From the NCBI GenBank assembly GCA_030704615.1, contig CM060731.1, positions 85,848,756-85,912,755 of the forward strand: DNA of 64,000 nt. Direction: 5' to 3'. The notes below the pieces were generated by a model. The model did not search any database, was not told the origin of the DNA, and saw nothing but the letters and a program-made list of their open reading frames with translations. Made by a program: the position numbers and the translations under genes. This stretch comes from Takakia lepidozioides. Lineage: Eukaryota > Streptophyta > Takakiopsida > Takakiales > Takakiaceae. Shown here in pieces: positions 1 to 10,334 of this stretch; the first letter of the stretch is position 1; the number at the start of each line of letters is the position of its first letter.

Positions 1-1042
1 AGGTTAGGAAATGATTATTAGGAAATCTTGCATACCATTCATTTACTTTCTTGATAAGTGAACAATGAAACAGTCTCATCTTGGCATCATCGCCATTCTC
101 ATTGTTCACAATACACATGTGCTCAAATTGGTTGATGTGTACATTATGATCCCCTTTCCCTGCATATATTGGAAAATGTGGTTTTGCCCGTGTTGGAGGT
201 ACCGCCATCTGTGGCCCTACACCCTGCCCACTGACAGGTGCTGGTCCTCCTATTGTTGCTGGTCCTTGAGGACCTACTGTTGTAGTGGTGGAATTCCCAC
301 CAGGTGTTGGCCCCTGAGCACTCCTTGCTACTGGCCCCACTGTACTTACAGTATTCCCAGCTCCAGTTGCACTACTTCCCACACTCCCTGTCCCCCCAGA
401 GCTAGATCCAAGCTGCCCGCCTGATCCCCCTGAGCCGACACCTTCGTTGGCCTGTGATTCAAGTGTTCCACTTGATCCAGGTCCAACAGGTTGGGATGTC
501 CTGGTTGTAGTCTCAACTTCAACTGTTGGGTCTACTTCTTCATACTCTTCATCTTCCAAATTCTTCTCTTTGTTTTCATCTTCCAAGTTCTTCTCTTGGT
601 TTTCCTCTTCCTCACTCATATAACTCAACTGGAGTGGTGTTGGAGAGTCCGAACTCTCCGTTGGCTCTGCCACATCATCCTCTCCTTCTTTGTTTTGTGC
701 TTCAGAAACTGGAGTTCCTGCTTTTGGTGTTCCATGCCAACTCTGATAAAAAAATTCTATCAAATCTTTAATCCAGGGATGTACCTCAGATCTCTCCCCT
801 CGTGGCTGATCTTCTTCCTGTACCAAATCCCTTAATCTTTCTTGTAAAGAATAAGAAGGAGTGGCATCCAACTCTGTTTCCTTCAGTATGGGTGATGTGC
901 TCTCCGATTTTAATGGTGTAAGAGGTCCAGATGATTCCCCTATGTCTATTCCTCTCTCCCAAAGATATGGATAATTAGCTTTCAAATAACTTTCTCTTTT
1001 CGCAGAATATTTGTGGAGTCTAGCTTCTCTTTCATCACTCAT
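1..1042 (-). CDS. Gag polyprotein of a Ty3/gypsy element, C-terminus off the window edge
   Basis: An open frame starts at the ATG at 1042-1040, the first ATG after an in-frame TGA, and runs without a stop for 347 codons to the left edge. The N-terminus is charged (MSDEREARLHKYSAKRES...). Residues 120-190 are acidic with repeated (E/N)LEDE(N/E). Residues 190-280 are a Gly/Ser/Thr/Pro-rich linker. The last 60 residues read FPIYAGKGDHNVHINQFE and then a K-R-LFHCSL-KKV-EWYARF pattern typical of the retrotransposon gag capsid domain, in which an oligomerising helical domain packages element RNA. Zinc knuckle and pol would lie beyond the window. It is a different family from the gypsy copies at 44-64 kb. 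Its uninterrupted frame makes it better preserved than most elements here. Confidence 0.75.
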   Translation of the reverse strand, partial: MSDEREARLHKYSAKRESYLKANYPYLWERGIDIGESSGPLTPLKSESTSPILKETELDATPSYSLQERLRDLVQEEDQPRGERSEVHPWIKDLIEFFYQSWHGTPKAGTPVSEAQNKEGEDDVAEPTESSDSPTPLQLSYMSEEEENQEKNLEDENKEKNLEDEEYEEVDPTVEVETTTRTSQPVGPGSSGTLESQANEGVGSGGSGGQLGSSSGGTGSVGSSATGAGNTVSTVGPVARSAQGPTPGGNSTTTTVGPQGPATIGGPAPVSGQGVGPQMAVPPTRAKPHFPIYAGKGDHNVHINQFEHMCIVNNENGDDAKMRLFHCSLIKKVNEWYARFPNNHFLT

Positions 1043-1069
1043 GTCCCATGTCTTTCCAGTACATCAAAT

Positions 1070-1087
1070 GGGGGGGGGGGGGGGGGG
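1070..1087. repeat. Homopolymer run of 18 G
   Basis: Eighteen consecutive G lie 28 bp upstream of the gag start codon. The run is directly readable and its exact length is likely unreliable in any assembly. Confidence 0.95.
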
Positions 1088-1690
1088 TTTGCGACGCCAG
1101 CCGCGCCTCCACGCCCCGCACGGCGCCGAGCGTGCGACGCCAACCCCGCGGAGCGTGCGACGCCGGGGCCGTCGTAGCCAAACCCCGCGGGAGTGAAACC
1201 TGGCGCCGGGGCCAGGCGGCGACGCCTGGCCGTCGCACGGAGTGATGAAGGGAAAATGGCAGCCCTTCCGTGCGACGCCTAAGCGTCGCCCCCAGCGAAG
1301 GACAGAAGGCAGCCCTTTCTGGTGACGGCCAGTCGTCGCACGCCGGGAAAAAAAAAAACCATTTCTTGTCATTTCTTTCATCGCAGCCCTTTCTTGCGAT
1401 GCCCGGCCGTCGCATGGTGGCATGAAGGGCAAAAGGCCCTGCGACGGCCGGGCGTCGCAAACTGCCTGGCTGCCCTATTCTTTCAAAACAAAAAAACATG
1501 TCACAGTTTGTGACGGCGGGCCGTCGCCGTTTGCGACCCTGGCCTCAAATCCATTAAAAAAAACAGGTCGCAGTTGGCGACGGTTGGCTGTCGCCGTTTG
1601 CGACCCCCGGCCTGATAAATCCAAGAAAACGCGTCGTAGTTTGCGACGCGTGGGGGTCGCAGGAGGCGACGGCAGGGCTTTCTAGGTTTA
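1088..1690. repeat. GC-rich array of GCGACG/CGTCGC palindromes
   Basis: Short inverted repeats of the form gcgacggcc...cgtcgca recur every 60-70 bp, for example near 1279, 1321, 1398, 1441, 1511, 1576 and 1642. Many are followed by a stretch resembling gtttgcgaccc. Open frames across it are low-complexity and I do not count them as genes. The layout resembles subterminal repeat arrays of CACTA-type DNA transposons in plants, but no CACTA terminus was found. It could also be leader sequence of the adjacent gag element. Bases 1691-1950 hold nothing recognisable apart from two TTTAGG-like units at about 1685. Confidence 0.6.
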
Positions 1691-1959
1691 GGTTTAGGGC
1701 CTTTGGGGGTTCTTAGTTTTTTTTTATAAATATGGTACTGGGGTAGGGTGTTTGTTTTTCTTTATGGTTTAGCTTGTTGTTGTGGACCTTCTTGTAGATT
1801 GTGACATTCATTTTGATAATTCTCTTGATACCACATCTGTATGTGTTGCTCCAACATATTCATTGCCTCTGCCTTTTTTCTCGAAAGACTACCAGCCACA
1901 GCCATATTTGATGAATCATAGAAATAAAGTACAATATGCATGTACATGTACAATCAATC

Positions 1960-2389
1960 GAAGGAATGGGTCCAGTTTGGTGCGAGAATTGTTATGTAGC
2001 TTTGATTTTGTGTCTAATCAACTTGAACATCATCATCCGGAGCCTCTTCATCCTCGTCAAGCTGCAAGTCTTCTTGGTCATCAGAGTCATCGTCATAAAT
2101 GGCCCGGCCCTCAAAAGGCACCTCCAAATCTGTTTGATGGATGCTCAAGAGGTTGGCACATAAGATGCTTGATACCGCCTCTTGAGATGGTTCATGATGG
2201 GGATTGATTATGTCCGCGTTGCATTGGATAAATGGGAGTGGATACAATCATGGAAGGCTAACAAGAAACACAAGGCCAAGCTACTATGAGATCAATACAC
2301 GAGATCCCAGGCTCAAGTTCACGGATTGCAAGAAGGCGACTAACGATGGGGCTACTCTAGCACCCGGCCTCTTGATCTATCGAGTTTGA
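1960..2389 (+). pseudogene. 3' end of a gypsy pol with a degraded PHD finger (relic C)
   Basis: The reading LFDGCSRGWHIRCLIPPLE at about 2130-2185 matches the second half of the PHD finger of copy B (YDRCSKGWHMGCVTPPLE). It is followed by DGD, a stop in place of Trp, and LCPRC. Upstream, WCENC near 1975 may be the first Cys pair, in another frame. The frame ends at 2389 with TLAPGLLIYRV, the same C-terminus as in copy A. The stop and frame changes show it is dead. It is plus-strand, opposite to copies A and B, and lies directly before a polypurine tract and LTR. Confidence 0.65.
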
Positions 2390-2479
2390 GTACAATATGG
2401 ACGGTGGTAGAGGATTTAACGAGGCTGTGGGTATTACATCTTGCAGTTCTATCTGGAGTTAGAGGGACCTAACCACCAG

Positions 2480-2492
2480 CTAGGGGGGTGAT
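2480..2492 (+). other. Polypurine tract of relic C
   Basis: The sequence taggggggtgat sits immediately 5' of the LTR start. The same tract (taggggggcgat on the minus strand) abuts the 3' LTRs of copies A and B, which fits a plus-strand primer for reverse transcription. Confidence 0.65.
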
Positions 2493-3039
2493 TGTGGCAG
2501 ACTAGTGTGTGGTATGCATATGTAATGTGTGGATTGGATAGCGATATATAGTTGTGTAGCGATATGTATGCGCACGACAGCTGTCAAGTGGATTTTAATA
2601 CTAATTAAATTAACTACTTCACTAGTTAATGAGAAACTAGTTAATTTACTAGTTAGTATGAAATTATCTAGTTTAAGGTAGCTAGTGTGAAACTAGCTAG
2701 GAAATAATTAGTTGTATTGACACTTGAGTTTGTCCAAGTGTCAATCCAGGGCCCAAAATTAATATTGGGCCTTGGGGGGAGTTTATCCTCGCGGCAGACG
2801 CGGTGAGGCTCATCTTTTTCGAGTTGAGCCTCCCACGTCTGGCTATGGCGCCGCACTGTAGATTCCCGAGAGCCTTGGGATGCAGTTGGCTTGACTCCTA
2901 TTTCATTGAGTGAATTAATGCAAAGGTTCTTGTTTGTTTTATGTTTCTTATCATTGTGGCAAACTAGTGTGTGGTATGTATATGTAATGTGTGGATTGGA
3001 CAGCGATATAATTGTGTAGCGATATACATGCGCACGACA
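2493..3039 (+). repeat. 3' LTR of relic C, X-Y-X structure
   Basis: A 547-bp LTR begins TGTGGCAGACTAG and ends GCGCACGACA (TG...CA). Its first 87 bp (2493-2579) and last 85 bp (2955-3039) are near-identical direct repeats, each also starting TG and ending CA. The core between them (2580-2954) shares a stretch around gaaactagctaggaaat and a GCGGTGAGGCTCATC block with the LTR cores at 44.6-44.9 kb and 58.3-58.6 kb. Bases 3040-3940 have scattered minus-strand frames with stops and no clear gene. Confidence 0.7.
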
Positions 3040-3941
3040 TATATCTCCACCGGGGTGTGCCAAGTGTTGGCATGCAAACCGGTGGAAACATTGAATTGTT
3101 GTCTTTTCCAAGAAGCATTAAGAATAAGATAGCATTAGGAGAGAAACTGCCTAAGGACTGTGTGGCCGGGTCGTGCTGGTGTGTGCAAATGAGTCCATCC
3201 TACCAAACGAGCTGTCGACCTTATCATCAGCAGCCTCCACGAGTCGTTTGCCCTTACTAAATTCGCATGGAAACAATAGCAGGTTTTCTCCCTGATGCCA
3301 TTGATGAGTTTCAAGTCAGCAACAAGTAGAGTGCTCAGCAACTTGCGGTCCTCTATATCCCATATGGCAGCAAAGTTTTCTGGGATGTCTGAGCTCATCG
3401 ACAATACCTCAGGCCGATCTGTGACATGTTTGAAAACTCATCGTAGTCCATGACTACCAGAACCTGGATCGTGGCAAAGGATGCGTGTTTAGCATTGTCC
3501 TCTAGAAAGGAGCCAAAATGAAGGAGAATGTTGGGGATAGGAGCAAACCCTACAGTTCTTCAGTCTTCTTGGGGGTAAGAGCAATTTCTTGCGAGGGACC
3601 AAAGGGTCCCTCAGTCTGATTGATCTGTGAGACCCAAGATCCAAGCGCTGGACAACTCATTGATTCCGCCAGTGAAAAGGGTCTGGGGTCCCTTGTGCTC
3701 GTGACGGAAGATGATCGGAGTATCAACGATAATTGCGTCTTCCCGCTTCAGGCTTTCCAGTGGGGACCAGCTCGAGAGAGGGAGATTGGAGAAGGATTGA
3801 AGCCTGAGACATCTGACTGTCAGTTTGTCAAGAGGGAAGCAAGAGGGCTTGGTCGTGGTGCCACCCAAAAATTGTCAATTGAGAAAAGAATGGGAAGATC
3901 GGGATGATCTTTTGCATTCTGCTGCAAGGAAAGTGGCAGAA

Positions 3942-4916
3942 TCAAACACAGTGATTGTGGAGACTGACGGCCCGCCAAACATCGCTGACCAAGATATCAT
4001 GACCCGAAGACTTGTGAGGTGACTTGCAAAGAGATTTAATTGGCATTTTCATATGCTTTGCCAGTTGCTCCTCGAGCCGTGGGGAAGAGGAGGAAACAGC
4101 TAGATTGTTAATTGCAAAAGCATGAAAAGGGGAGGAGATAGGGGGCGTAGGGGGATCAGGAGCCTGCGCAGGAGGAGGGGACGACGGGCCAGAAGAAACA
4201 AACTTTATAGAAACCTCGCGTTTGTGCTGAACGACTGGACAATCCACTTTGAAGTGCCCAATGCCATTACATTCGAGGCAGACCAGGTTAAAAGGCTCTT
4301 CCTTAAACAGCCACATCAATGAACTTAGCAATAAGTGAGGGAAGCTAACTGAAAGGGGGAATGACTGCCCCCTCAGGCATGAGCACCACCACCTTGGGGG
4401 CCCTTGTCTCCCCGACTCTGCTAACACTAGATAAAGTATCCCAAGCGGTCATCTCAACCACCGTGCCATTACTAGCATCAAGATCGAAAACATTGAAAAA
4501 GCCCAGATAATCCCCGATCTTAGGCAAAGATGCGAAATATTGACAAGGGATGTAAGGGAGAGAAATGATGCGGGGTTTGCAAGAAACCCCATTCTTATGT
4601 CCCCAATCCTGTGACTAGGGAAAGATGTGGACCTTGTGATAGGACAAATGGGAGTAAAGGTGAGAGCCTTAGCAGCTACCTCTTGTGATTCAAACATCAC
4701 AGCAAACAAATTGTGCCCCATGGATTTACAAAAAAGTTGTCTAAGAAGACCTTCCTCGCCCATATGCTCAATCACCCATTCCCGGACCCAGTTCCTATCT
4801 TTGAGCTTCCCAGGGAAGTCCAACAAAATACCCCGACTTCTCATCTTAGCAGACTGAACTTTAATCGTGTCAAGACCCACTTTAGCAATTGCAAGCTCCT
4901 TAGGAATATGACTCAA
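3942..4916 (-). pseudogene. LINE ORF1 relic (DUF4283-like domain plus CCHC zinc knuckle)
   Basis: Reading leftward, the first part (WVREWVIEHMGEEGLLRQLF, then a G-NLFAVMF segment and AAKAL) has the pattern of the DUF4283 domain found in ORF1 of plant L1-type LINEs. After at least two frame changes it continues through VEMTAWDTLS to CLECNGIGHFKVDCP, a CX2CX4HX4C zinc knuckle, then a Pro/Ser-rich tail. ORF1 proteins of this type bind element RNA. No endonuclease or reverse transcriptase follows, so this is a fragment. It is not the same LINE family as the copies at 16-20 kb and 34-39 kb. Stretch 4917-5759 shows no gene and includes the 3' flank of the kinase. Confidence 0.6.
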
Positions 4917-5759
4917 CTCCTCGGGCCAAGCTGCTGCCTCATCAACTATCGACTGAGAAGCGGGGAGACGGGATGGAGGACCTTTACCGATTGCTTTTGA
5001 CTCAGATGTTATCTAAGGGAGGTATTACTTGGAGAAGGCACATCATGGAAGAACTTTTCAGCTAAGGAGAGGAGGGGACACCTGGGGAAAGGGAAAGCAC
5101 AACATGGGCTTAGAGATTTTTGACATTGATGTGTAGTCTCCTGTTTAGAATAAAGAGGATCGTGTTTTCAATTGATCAAAGTAGATTCCACTGTTCACAA
5201 AGAGGAGCCAGCACATTGTGACCGCACTCATTGTACACCATCAGTGCAGCCCAAGCTTGTTTATTCCTACCCCTACCCCCATAGAGAATGGAAAATTTTG
5301 GTTGCTGTGCACTTAGCACCAAGCACTTAATCTAGTACAACAATGTTGACACTTCTGTTCATACTTGTACCTTTTTGGTATTATGGGAGATCCTCTCACA
5401 AAAGTGAGTTGTTTTTGTATGCATGGTAAATCTGTACACTGTAAATGAGAAGTGTTGTTTCACTTCTGTCAAACAATCTTTGCCTGAATGTTCATCCCAA
5501 CCTTCACCCAGTCTAAAACAATGAAAGCAAATGATGCAACACAGACGCCCAACTTTACTTGCTGACAGCAATGAATGGGTGTTTCCATGCATACTCACGA
5601 AGAACAACACCCACCTTCAACTCCAGAAAAGTCTGTAAAATGGAAAGCGAAGCCAACAGTCCCGAGCTTTTTCAATGCATAAACCTGATGCCCCTCCAAA
5701 GATTGTCAAGATTCTACATCTCTCTCCTCTCTCTCATTCAGTTACTGCAGGTCATAACC

Positions 5760-8126
5760 TCAAGTCAAGAGAGGAACATCCATATGCAGCTTTTCTGCAG
5801 AAGACTTCCCGTGCAATTTGGAAGCAAGCCCGCCAGGAGGCGATGGCGAAAACTCAATTGGAAGATCAGGCACTTTGGCCTCTCCAGAGAGGATCTTCAC
5901 AACTTCTGCCATATTGGGTCGAACTGCTGGCAACCTCTGCAAGCAAAGCAATGCTAAGTTAATGCAGAGGTTAGCTTGCTCAACAGAGTAATCACCTTGA
6001 AAGATTGGATCTACCAGGTCCAGGACGTTGCCAGTTTGTGCCAAAAAGCGGGCCCTTGAGATGAGGTTGGCCTGGTCAAATTCTGTGATTGGGGAGGCAT
6101 TCACCTGCAGTGGCCGCCGACCAGAAATAAGCACCAGCAACAGCACACCAAAACTGTACACATCACTTTTCTCGGACACAGTCCCACCCCCTCCATACTC
6201 AGGGGCCACATAGCATATGGTTCCACGCATGGTAGGTGTGCTACTTAATCCCCTGCTTAACATATCACTACTCCACCACTCTTTGCTTCGGGACCTCTCT
6301 CTCCGGCCTTCCTCCCGAGCTTTTCTTTGCTTGCTGTGACTCAGCTCTCTGCTCTTGTTGAGCTCTGGACTGTTGTTATTGAGATCTTCACTGAATTCAT
6401 TCCTCCACCACTCCTGGCTCCAGTTGCGCTGCCCCTCCCCCTTCTTGAGGTCCTTTCTCTTCCTACTCAACTCATCGCAGTACTCCTCCCTCCACCACTC
6501 TCTACCCTTAGACTTAGCTCGTTTAACAGAGTTCTTCTTGGGTTCATTACGAAGTTCTCCAATGATTTCACCGAGCCATTCAGAGCTTTTTGACCTATGA
6601 GTCCGGGATTCTCTCCACCCTCTGTCAACTCGGCCACCTTCATGTGTAAGCTCACCACTGCGTTTATGCTCCTTCATTCTCTCATCCTTTCTCTTGGCCT
6701 TCTTGAATTTATTCTCTCTCGTGTCCAAGACATACTCTTTCGTACTGAGGTCCCCAATAATTTCCTGTTTTGAACTGTCATCCCGACTCAGCAAGCTATG
6801 CCTTCCCTTATCATTGGGCTCATTGGCCTGATCGTCTAACAACTGCACCTCCTTACCAGCGATATCAAGGTGTCTATGGCCACCTTCAGTGCTGGATGCG
6901 CCCTTTCCACTCTCCTTGCTTGTGTCAATACTCTCGTCTTGTTCCTCGCATCCCTCAAGCATACCTTCCTCTGCACTTTGGAATGCATCACAATCAACAT
7001 CCAGGCTTGTTTCATCGTCTACTGAAATCACGGGGATTGGCAAGTCTATGGCTGCCTGTGTCTTCCCACAATGGGACCCCATCTCTTCAGTACCTGGAGG
7101 TTTAGGAAACTTCAGGTTCCCGTTCACTTCATCTCTCCCATCCTTACCTTCCTGTGCAGCCATGCATGCCTTGTCATCATCAGAATTCTGCTCTCCCACT
7201 GCAGATGAGCAGTCTTGGATCAGAACCGCCCCCCTTTCCTTAGACTCCGCAGCTTTGGCCTCCTCTACTGCCTTCTTCCTCTCTAGCTCTTCTTTTCTCC
7301 GTTTACGGCTAGCACGGTCCCGTGCAACACGCTCATAACGAATCCTCTCCCACTTGATTGCCTCACGCTCGGCTTCCTCACTGCGAACCTCTGGTGCATT
7401 CAACTCTGGTTTCAACCTTGCGAGCCCAAAGTCCCCAATTCGAGCTGAAAAGCTGGAATCCAGCAGAATGTTACTGGGCTTGACATCCCCATGTATGATG
7501 GGGGGATCACACTTCAGGTGCAAAAATGTCAGCCCGCAAGCTGTGTCAAGAAGGATTTTGAATCTTGCGTCCCAATCAAGAACCAAACTGCAGTCATTAT
7601 CAAACAGTGCCTCCTGCAAACTGCCATTTACCATGAATTCGTAGACAAGCAGCCGCTGCTTTCCATCGGCACAAAATCCTAGAAGTCTGACAATGTTGGG
7701 GGAATCGACACGCCCAATAACAGTGACCTCATTCTGGAATTCCCACTCACCTTGCAATGAAGATGTGTCCAATTTCTTTACAGCAACCTCCGTTCCATTC
7801 CGAAGTATACCTTTGTACACTGATCCAAACCCTCCCTGCCCCAGCTTCTGAGTTTCATTAAAGGCATTGGTGGCCGCTTCAAGTTCGCGATATGAAAATC
7901 GCTGCAGCTTCATAGAGGTGATCAGACCATATGAAATTCTCCTGCTGCCCTTCAAAAAGTGGTACACAATTGCAGCTAATATCAAGATGGAAATCACTGC
8001 ACCTGCTCCTCCTCCAAGTGCCAAGCCTAGTATTAATGCCCTGTCTGAACTTCCCCTGGTTCCAACTGGAGGGGATACAAATGGAAGGGCGATGGGAGAG
8101 ACTGCTAGTACCTGCCTGGAGGGCAT
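5760..8126 (-). CDS. Receptor-like Ser/Thr kinase with a long insert in the activation segment (At4g25390/At1g80870-like)
   Basis: A single 788-codon exon. Residues 1-30 are a short extracellular stub with no recognisable ligand-binding domain. About 31-58 form a membrane helix (LILGLALGGGAGAVISILIL...). The kinase follows: Gly loop GQGGFGSVY at 96-104, VAVKK Lys at 117/118, HGDVKPSN at 212-219 (Gly instead of Arg before the Asp, so non-RD), and DFGLA at 232-236. About 385 residues (245-630) are then inserted before the activation-loop end: a highly charged Glu/Lys/Arg-rich segment with repeated EWW(R/S) motifs. The kinase resumes at MRGTICYVAPEY (from 633) with DVYSFGVLLLVLISGRRP, RPNMAEVV and a Pro-rich tail. 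From memory, Arabidopsis At4g25390, At5g51770 and At1g80870 share the insert and the tail. It probably phosphorylates cytosolic targets at the plasma membrane; ligand and substrate are unknown. Confidence 0.85.
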   Translation of the reverse strand: MPSRQVLAVSPIALPFVSPPVGTRGSSDRALILGLALGGGAGAVISILILAAIVYHFLKGSRRISYGLITSMKLQRFSYRELEAATNAFNETQKLGQGGFGSVYKGILRNGTEVAVKKLDTSSLQGEWEFQNEVTVIGRVDSPNIVRLLGFCADGKQRLLVYEFMVNGSLQEALFDNDCSLVLDWDARFKILLDTACGLTFLHLKCDPPIIHGDVKPSNILLDSSFSARIGDFGLARLKPELNAPEVRSEEAEREAIKWERIRYERVARDRASRKRRKEELERKKAVEEAKAAESKERGAVLIQDCSSAVGEQNSDDDKACMAAQEGKDGRDEVNGNLKFPKPPGTEEMGSHCGKTQAAIDLPIPVISVDDETSLDVDCDAFQSAEEGMLEGCEEQDESIDTSKESGKGASSTEGGHRHLDIAGKEVQLLDDQANEPNDKGRHSLLSRDDSSKQEIIGDLSTKEYVLDTRENKFKKAKRKDERMKEHKRSGELTHEGGRVDRGWRESRTHRSKSSEWLGEIIGELRNEPKKNSVKRAKSKGREWWREEYCDELSRKRKDLKKGEGQRNWSQEWWRNEFSEDLNNNSPELNKSRELSHSKQRKAREEGRRERSRSKEWWSSDMLSRGLSSTPTMRGTICYVAPEYGGGGTVSEKSDVYSFGVLLLVLISGRRPLQVNASPITEFDQANLISRARFLAQTGNVLDLVDPIFQGDYSVEQANLCINLALLCLQRLPAVRPNMAEVVKILSGEAKVPDLPIEFSPSPPGGLASKLHGKSSAEKLHMDVPLLT

Positions 8127-10004
8127 TGTGGCTAGAAAGCAAGCAGCTCACAAAGAAGCCTTGGTCTATCCGTTCTCTGCATCAATCAGGTTAACTCCTT
8201 TCACCATATCTAAGGAGCTCCCCCTATATATCACATGTTTCATTATCCGGGGCGGCTGAGTTTGATCCCCACTCTCCTCGTGCACTCTGCCAGGTGACTA
8301 GAATGTGAGGCAAGTGCAACCTCCTCAAGAGATTTCTCTTGGTGTCAACTACCTCTGTCACAGCTCTATCAACTGTGCATCCAAGACACTTACTGCGAAA
8401 AACCACTCTGCCTCCCTGACAAGTTATTAGCAGTCCCAGCCTGTAGAAACACCTCGTCTGTTCCTGAGGCATTACTACAGAACCTCCTTCTAGTATCAAA
8501 CAAGCATACCATCTCCCCAAGGAACTGTCTGCCCTACCGTACCTTCTCCTTAAGAATTGTTCTCCTCTCATGCATCAGCAGCATTCCAAAGAGAAGCGTC
8601 CAAGCTTCTAAAATAGCTTGCATTTGCCTCTAGTAAACTCTTTCCGACGATCTCTCTCTCGAAAATTCATCATCTGCATCCTCACCTCCTCTGGGTGTTT
8701 CTCTCCTGACCCTCCACGATCAGCTGTACCGGCATACCAAAGAACCATCTCTTAGCCCCACGCACATGTGCGGCACTGAAGTCCAAAGGCCTGACAACGA
8801 GGGTTGCCTGCGGACGCTTCCTCACACGCACGTGCTCTCCTATATGTCTGCTCTGCTGTTTGAAACATTGGCCCCTCCTTTTTCTCTTAAACGAAATGTT
8901 TCTACAAGGTCAGCTCAACTCTCAGGGCAGAGTAGTCCAACAACCTTGTGCAGAAGCAAGATCTGTAGCAAAACAACCACAGCAGTAGATCTGGAGCGTC
9001 TTGCTATGTGGAGATTGTTTCCTCATTGTCACTTCTGTCAACAGCTCCTCTATGTAGGCCTGTAGCCTGAGCATTTCCAGACAGATAGTCCTCCTTGGCC
9101 CTTTCATGCCTGACTGTTCCCCACATAACAGTGAGGAAGCCAAGAGAGCCCATGTAGGATTCTTACCTCAAGCTTCAAGGGCGTGCACGGCAGCTCAAGC
9201 GGGTCTGAATCCGGTTACAGTTGCAAAGGCGAGGCGGAAGTAAATTCTGATGGCGGACCATTAGTACCATGAAGTGGAATCCAATGCATCCGATACAGCA
9301 TTGAAACCTTGGAGAAGTCCCATCTCAGAAGTACGCCGGTGGTTTCCTCAATAGTTGGTTACTCATGCTGTGTCCACACTACACATTCTAGGAGAGCGCG
9401 TAGGTGTTATCATGCGTCTTATCGGCAAAGGCAACCCACGATGCAAACTCTTTACGAGATCAACCCTGCCTGACCGCAAGAACATTAATATCTAAGTTGC
9501 AGTCTAGGTGGCATGGAGCATTGCAGACTCGCAGCCGAGAGTTGTGGGCGAGCAGGATGAATGAGGCGCGTGATGGTATGAATGTCGTGCAATACACGGT
9601 GGCTACAGTGCCCTAACTACTGAGTGGGAGCGGATGGGCTGCCATGCAGTCATGAACTCCCCCGCAGATGCTGTTTGCTGGTCTTGATTACGTCATGAGA
9701 TCTGGGACAGTAAATTCAAGCTCGTGGTGTGGAATTTCAATACGTGCCATGGGTGATCATTAGGAATATGCGGGGGGGACTGGTGGCTCAAAGCCGTGGC
9801 CTGAATGCATGTCTGAAAGAAGCCGGAGTGTCTCGACCTGTTCCATGTCGTGCCTGGATTGCTTGGGAATAGATTGATGGTGTCAGTCTTCTAGCCAGTA
9901 AGAAACGATAACTTGAACCATGGGGAGGAAACATATTCCTGGTGCAACGGTCCAAACAGCGGGGCCCGCTGACAGTTTTGGGAGAGAGAGAGGGAGAAAT
10001 GAAA

Positions 10005-10051
10005 TGAAATGATACTTTATAATGTCCGCAGAAAGCTTAAAGAGCTTATGG

Positions 10052-10053
<2 letters not shown>
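10005..10053 (-). repeat. SINE-like dispersed repeat, 3' end with (ATTTC)n tail
   Basis: On the minus strand this reads cccataagctctttaagctt, then tctgcggacattataaagta and a run of catttcatttc. The same end occurs at 16060-16140 and 22015-22075 on the plus strand. The shared 3' end and short pentamer tail suggest a retroposed short element. Confidence 0.5.

Positions 10054-10101
<48 letters not shown>
10054..10101. repeat. (GA)n microsatellite upstream of CFAP58
   Basis: About 24 GA units lie some 230 bp upstream of the CFAP58 start codon. It may be a GAGA-type promoter element or the tail of the adjacent retroposed repeat. Confidence 0.85.
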
Positions 10102-10104
<3 letters not shown>

Positions 10105-10334
10105 ACATTTTCACAGATAGACATGGATCGATTGTATTGAAAGACAGGGCCAGGCAGAGACGGTGAGGCACGGAGGTGGGAACCAGGAGAAATTGTAGTT
10201 GTTTGGAGGAAAGACAAAGATGTAGGAGACAACAGTCTGTTGTCATTTTTATGTGTGTTCGAAAGAAAGAGAGATAGAGGGAGAGGGCGAGAGAGAGCAA
10301 AGTAGTATATTGATGTGAATAAAGCAGGTGCAAA

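Larger units (their letters stand above)
8127..10334. other. Intergenic region between the kinase and CFAP58 (divergent promoters)
   Basis: No coding region was recognised in these 2.2 kb. The genes on either side diverge, so both promoters should lie here. A (GA)n microsatellite occupies about 10054-10101, and a copy of a short dispersed repeat lies at about 10005-10053. A sequence resembling a TATA box was not convincing for either gene. Confidence 0.5.

Noticed and set aside
1035-1499. Arg/Pro-rich open frames on both strands at 1.0-1.7 kb
   Set aside because: They follow the GC-rich palindrome array; their content is explained by the repeats and poly-G.
1678-1702. aggtttaggtttaggg as a telomeric repeat
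   Set aside because: Only two imperfect units are present, too few for an interstitial telomere tract.
2014-2247. Acidic minus-strand frame (DDDSDDQEDLQLDEDEEA) over relic C
   Set aside because: It is antisense to the degraded PHD region, and the acidic run results from the gtcatc/ctcatc-rich strand.
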